Below are positions 5,408-7,958 of a stretch of 7,958 nt of DNA, in pieces (the stretch's first letter is position 1; each line of letters begins with the position of its first letter). Below the pieces are notes generated by a model. It did not search any database and was not told where the DNA came from. It was given only the letters and a program-made list of their open reading frames with translations. The position numbers and the translations under genes are program-made. Source of the DNA: Bacillota bacterium (GTDB lineage Bacteria > Bacillota > Clostridia > UBA1381); assembly GCA_021203665.1 (NCBI GenBank), contig JAJQAT010000082.1, positions 1-7,958 of the forward strand, given 5' to 3'.

Positions 5408-6160
5408 ATGGGAAAATATATTATTGCGGGAAACTGGAAGATGAACAAGCTTCCGTCGGAAACATATGACTTTGTTAAGGAAGTAGCGGAGGCGACAAAG
5501 GGCGCGTCCTGCGAGGTTGTTTGCTGCACGCCTTACGTATGCCTTGCTCCGGCTATCGAGGCGGCAAAGGGCACACACGTAAAAATCGGCGCGGAAAACC
5601 TGCACTTTGAGGACAAGGGCGCGTACACCGGCGAAGTAAGCGCGGATATGCTTGTTGACCTTGGCGTTCAATATGTAATTATGGGTCACAGCGAAAGACG
5701 CGAATATAACAACGAAACAGATGAAACCGTTAATCTAAAGGCTAAAAAGGCTCTTGAAAAGGGACTTATCCCAATCGTTTGCTGCGGCGAATCTCTTGAG
5801 CAGAGAGAGGCGGGCATCACAATGGATTGGATTTCAATTCAGATTAAGAAAGCGTTCGCGGGCATAAGCGCGGACGATGCTAAAAAGGTTGTTGTTGCGT
5901 ATGAGCCAATCTGGGCAATCGGCACAGGCAAGACCGCTACCGATGACCAGGCAGAGGAAGTATGCGGCGCTGTCAGAAAGGTTCTTGAGGGACTTTACAA
6001 TGCGGACACCGCGGCGGCTATTACAATTCAGTACGGCGGCAGCATGAACGCTAAAAATTGCGCGGGACTTCTTGCAAAGCCGAACATCGACGGCGGACTT
6101 ATCGGCGGAGCATCGCTGAAGAGCGCCGATTTCGCGGTTATCACGGGCGCGGCAAAATAA
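5408..6160 (+). CDS. tpiA: Triosephosphate isomerase
   Basis: 250 residues, standard for the TIM-barrel enzyme that interconverts dihydroxyacetone phosphate and glyceraldehyde 3-phosphate. All catalytic elements are visible: Asn9 and Lys11 in AGNWKMNK, electrophile His94 in GHSERR, general base Glu166 in AYEPIWAIGTGKTA (loop 6), YGGSM (209-213) and IDGGLIGGASLK (227-238) for phosphate binding. The phosphate loop reads YGGSMNAKN, a mild variant of the common YGGSVK. AAAGGAGA (5393-5400) lies 7 bases before the ATG. The 24-base gap from pgk without a terminator implies one transcript. Downstream, an 82-base spacer with a hairpin separates it from gpmI. Confidence 0.98.
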   Translation: MGKYIIAGNWKMNKLPSETYDFVKEVAEATKGASCEVVCCTPYVCLAPAIEAAKGTHVKIGAENLHFEDKGAYTGEVSADMLVDLGVQYVIMGHSERREYNNETDETVNLKAKKALEKGLIPIVCCGESLEQREAGITMDWISIQIKKAFAGISADDAKKVVVAYEPIWAIGTGKTATDDQAEEVCGAVRKVLEGLYNADTAAAITIQYGGSMNAKNCAGLLAKPNIDGGLIGGASLKSADFAVITGAAK

Positions 6161-6170
6161 ATAGGACAAA

Positions 6171-6225
6171 GCCCCTATGGTTTTGTTTCAATAAGGGGCA
6201 GGCAGAATGCCTGCCCTAAATTTTT
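6171..6225 (+). terminator. Intercistronic hairpin with T-run between tpiA and gpmI
   Basis: A 9-bp GC-rich stem, GGGCAGGCA (6196-6204) with TGCCTGCCC (6208-6216) around loop GAA, is followed by AAATTTTT (6218-6225). This is terminator-like, though the T-run starts two bases after the stem and is short. An upstream segment GCCCCT (6171-6176) is complementary to AGGGGC (6194-6199), which overlaps the left arm, so an alternative fold would block the terminator hairpin. As gpmI follows 18 bases later with no evident promoter of its own, partial read-through is the likely outcome. The stem also matches the palindrome at 1501-1519, so it may be a captured repeat copy. Confidence 0.6.
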
Positions 6226-6228
6226 CAC

Positions 6229-6235
6229 AGGAGGA
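6229..6235 (+). promoter_or_regulatory. Ribosome binding site fixing the gpmI start
   Basis: AGGAGGA lies 7 bases before the ATG at 6243. An in-frame ATG at 6207 would add 12 residues, but it sits inside the hairpin at 6196-6216 and has no ribosome site, so 6243 is the start. Confidence 0.88.
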
Positions 6236-6242
6236 AATAACT

Positions 6243-7760
6243 ATGGCGAAAAAACCAATCGCATTAATTATAATGGACGGCTACGGCATCAACAAAGCGA
6301 CGGAGGGCAACGCGATTACCGCCGCAAAAAAGCCGAATCTTGACAAATATTTTGCGCAGTACCCGAACACGCAGCTCAGCGCAAGCGGACTTGACGTCGG
6401 ACTTCCCGACGGTCAAATGGGCAACAGCGAGGTCGGACACACAAATATAGGCGCGGGACGCGTTGTTTATCAAATGCTTGTTAAAATAACAAAGGACATA
6501 AACGAGGGCAAGATAAACGATGTCAAGGCGCTTTCGGACGCGATGGACGCGGCAAAGGCAAACGGAACATCGCTCCACCTTATGGGACTTTTATCGAACG
6601 GCGGCGTACACAGCCACAATGAGCATCTTTACGGACTTTTGCGTATGGCAAAGAAAAAGGGTCTTGAAAAGGTATATGTGCATACGTTCCTTGACGGACG
6701 TGACGTTCCGCCGACATCGGGCGCGGACTTTATGGCGGAGCTTCAAAAGGAAATCGATGAAATCGGCGTAGGCTCAATCGCGACAATTATGGGCAGATTT
6801 TACGCTATGGACCGTGACAACGCGTGGGACAGAGTGGAAAAGGCATATAAGGCGATAGTTGATGGTGAGGGAATACAGGAAACCGACGCCGTTACAGCCG
6901 TTAAAAATTCATACGCAAACGATGTTACCGATGAATTTGTTATTCCGACTGTTGTGGACAAAAACGGTATGATTAAAGAAAACGACAGCGTTATCTTCTT
7001 CAACTTCCGTCCCGACCGCGCAAGACAGATTACAAGAACATTTGTAGATCCCGATTTCACGGGCTTTGAAAGAACGTATTTCCCCGTAAACTTCGTTTGC
7101 ATGACACAGTATGACGAGTCAATGCCGAACGTAACGGTTGCTTATCCGCCGGAATCGCTTGAAATGACATTCGGCGAATACATCAGCAAAAAGGGACTTA
7201 CGCAGCTTAGAATAGCCGAAACGCAAAAATACGCGCACGTTACGTTCTTCTTTAACGGCGGCGAGGAAAAGCAGTTTGAGGGTGAGGAAAGAATACTCAT
7301 AAAATCACCCGATGTCGAAACCTTCGATATGAAGCCGGAAATGAGCGCCTACGAGGTTACGGACGCCGTTGTTGACGCGATTAATTCCGATAAATTCGAC
7401 GTTATCATACTTAACTACGCAAACTGCGATATGGTAGGTCATACCGGAATTATGGAGGCGGCAATCAAGGCGGTTGAAGCGGTTGACGAGTGTGTCGGCA
7501 AAATGGTAAACGCGATACTTGAAAAGGGCGGACAGGCAATCATAACAGCCGACCACGGTAACGCGGATTGCTTGATAGACCCCGAAACAAAGGCTCCGTT
7601 TACCGCGCACACAACAAATCCGGTTCCGATGATTCTTGTCGGAGCGGGCGATGTTAAGCTGAAAACAGGCAGATTGTGCGACCTTTGCCCGACTATGCTT
7701 GACCTTATGGGTCTTGAAAAGCCGGAGCAAATGACCGGTGAAAGCTTGATTGTAAAATAA
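6243..7760 (+). CDS. gpmI: 2,3-bisphosphoglycerate-independent phosphoglycerate mutase
   Basis: 505 residues, close to the 511 typical of Bacillus. It converts 3- to 2-phosphoglycerate through a phosphoserine intermediate and two Mn ions. The catalytic and metal residues are all visible: Asp12 in IIMDGYG, phospho-acceptor Ser62 in NSEVGHTNIG, His123 in GGVHSH, HTFLDGRDVPP (147-157), Asp396 and His400 in NCDMVGHTG, Asp437 and His438 in TADHGNAD, and His456 in FTAHTTNPVP. The start at 6243 is chosen over 6207 because of AGGAGGA at 6229-6235 and the MAKKPIALIIMDG N-terminus typical of the family. Known for the family: Mn dependence makes this enzyme pH-sensitive in spore formers and lets 3-phosphoglycerate build up in forespores. 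It completes pgk-tpiA-gpmI; eno does not follow within the window. Confidence 0.98.
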   Translation: MAKKPIALIIMDGYGINKATEGNAITAAKKPNLDKYFAQYPNTQLSASGLDVGLPDGQMGNSEVGHTNIGAGRVVYQMLVKITKDINEGKINDVKALSDAMDAAKANGTSLHLMGLLSNGGVHSHNEHLYGLLRMAKKKGLEKVYVHTFLDGRDVPPTSGADFMAELQKEIDEIGVGSIATIMGRFYAMDRDNAWDRVEKAYKAIVDGEGIQETDAVTAVKNSYANDVTDEFVIPTVVDKNGMIKENDSVIFFNFRPDRARQITRTFVDPDFTGFERTYFPVNFVCMTQYDESMPNVTVAYPPESLEMTFGEYISKKGLTQLRIAETQKYAHVTFFFNGGEEKQFEGEERILIKSPDVETFDMKPEMSAYEVTDAVVDAINSDKFDVIILNYANCDMVGHTGIMEAAIKAVEAVDECVGKMVNAILEKGGQAIITADHGNADCLIDPETKAPFTAHTTNPVPMILVGAGDVKLKTGRLCDLCPTMLDLMGLEKPEQMTGESLIVK

Positions 7761-7764
7761 TATA

Positions 7765-7792
7765 TCATACTTTTGACGGGGCAAAAGTATGA
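7765..7792 (+). terminator. Hairpin after gpmI, probable end of the glycolytic transcript
   Basis: An 11-bp perfect stem, TCATACTTTTG (7765-7775) with CAAAAGTATGA (7782-7792), has a six-base loop ACGGGG and starts five bases after the gpmI stop. No T-run follows, so it is not a classic intrinsic terminator. Like the hairpin at 3-42 it has a CAAAAG/CTTTTG stem. It may stabilise the 3' end or terminate on either strand. Confidence 0.55.
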
Positions 7793-7803
7793 AAACCCCC
7801 TTC

Positions 7804-7837
7804 TTGGAAAGGGAGGGACTTGCGTCCCCCTCTCCAA
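7804..7837. repeat. Long imperfect hairpin, possible interspersed repeat
   Basis: TTGGAAAGGGAGGGAC (7804-7819) pairs imperfectly with GTCCCCCTCTCCAA (7824-7837) around loop TTGC. The surrounding sequence is purine- or pyrimidine-biased (CCCCC, GGGAGGG, CCCCCT), unlike the neighbouring genes. No coding sequence is supported. It looks like another short structured intergenic element, distinct in sequence from the family at 1478-1613 and 2927-2990. Confidence 0.5.
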
Positions 7838-7868
7838 ACCTCACCCCCTGCAGCTACGATCATTCTGT

Positions 7869-7891
7869 CTTTTTGTTATCCGAACAAAAAG
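7869..7891. terminator. AT-rich 9-bp hairpin
   Basis: CTTTTTGTT (7869-7877) pairs perfectly with AACAAAAAG (7883-7891), loop ATCCG. With U-rich or A-rich arms it could terminate weakly on either strand, but there is no free T-run after the stem on either strand. It is one of four consecutive hairpins in the gene-free stretch after gpmI. Confidence 0.4.
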
Positions 7892-7917
7892 CGTCGTCTT
7901 CGAATGAGTACTCCGTT

Positions 7918-7950
7918 TTTACGGCAGCCGTAAATTTTTACAAAAATTTA
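7918..7950. terminator. Terminator-like hairpin near the right end
   Basis: TTTACGGC (7918-7925) and GCCGTAAA (7927-7934) are perfect complements around one base; a realistic fold opens the inner pairs. Five T residues follow (7935-7939), giving a plausible plus-strand terminator. On the minus strand a T-run precedes or overlaps the stem as well. A second overlapping inverted repeat, TAAATTTTT (7931-7939) with AAAAATTTA (7942-7950), follows directly. Which strand it serves cannot be decided without the next gene. Confidence 0.5.
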
Positions 7951-7958
7951 TATATTAT

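Noticed and set aside
7305..7844. 179-codon minus-strand open frame covering the end of gpmI
   Set aside because: Mostly antisense to the metal-binding end of gpmI; the part outside gpmI is translated repeat hairpin.

Overview
The window looks like chromosomal DNA of a Bacillota bacterium, most likely an endospore-forming (or formerly spore-forming) anaerobic member of Clostridia. The grounds are an AbrB/SpoVT-type regulator with a Cys4 tail, an spmA-spmB spore-maturation pair, strong AGGAGG-type ribosome binding sites, Gram-positive style SigA promoters, and clostridial-looking Pgk, TpiA and GpmI. I see no phage, plasmid, transposase, CRISPR array or RNA gene. This is mostly core housekeeping DNA, and I did not find a convincing new multi-gene system in it.

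Left part (1-2860), minus strand. coaBC (coenzyme A synthesis) is followed by holB (DNA polymerase III delta' subunit) and then a small AbrB-like transition-state regulator. abrB and coaBC each have a recognisable SigA promoter, and the two share the string TGTGATATAAT. The abrB side ends in two strong hairpins at 3-86, one of which is a textbook plus-strand terminator for a gene entering from the left. The 206-base gap between coaBC and holB is filled by an interspersed palindromic repeat rather than by a gene.

Middle (2861-4102), plus strand. A divergent intergenic region carries a second copy of the repeat core. It is followed by spmA and spmB, which overlap by 4 bases (ATGA) and are clearly co-translated. 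No terminator separates spmB from pgk.

Right part (4103-7760), plus strand. A consensus promoter (TTGAAA-17-TATAAT) drives pgk-tpiA-gpmI, three consecutive or near-consecutive lower-glycolysis enzymes. A GC-rich hairpin with a short T-run lies between tpiA and gpmI. It is both a plausible attenuator and a relative of the palindrome upstream of holB. The window closes with 198 gene-free bases (7761-7958) holding four successive hairpins, at least one of which is terminator-like.

The points most worth a second look are: (1) CoaBC has Asn157 where the E. coli decarboxylase uses an active-site Cys; (2) a family of short interspersed palindromic elements occurs in all three large intergenic gaps, with compensatory base changes; (3) the tpiA-gpmI hairpin may set enzyme ratios; (4) holB sits directly beside abrB, with the genes that separate them in Bacillus missing.
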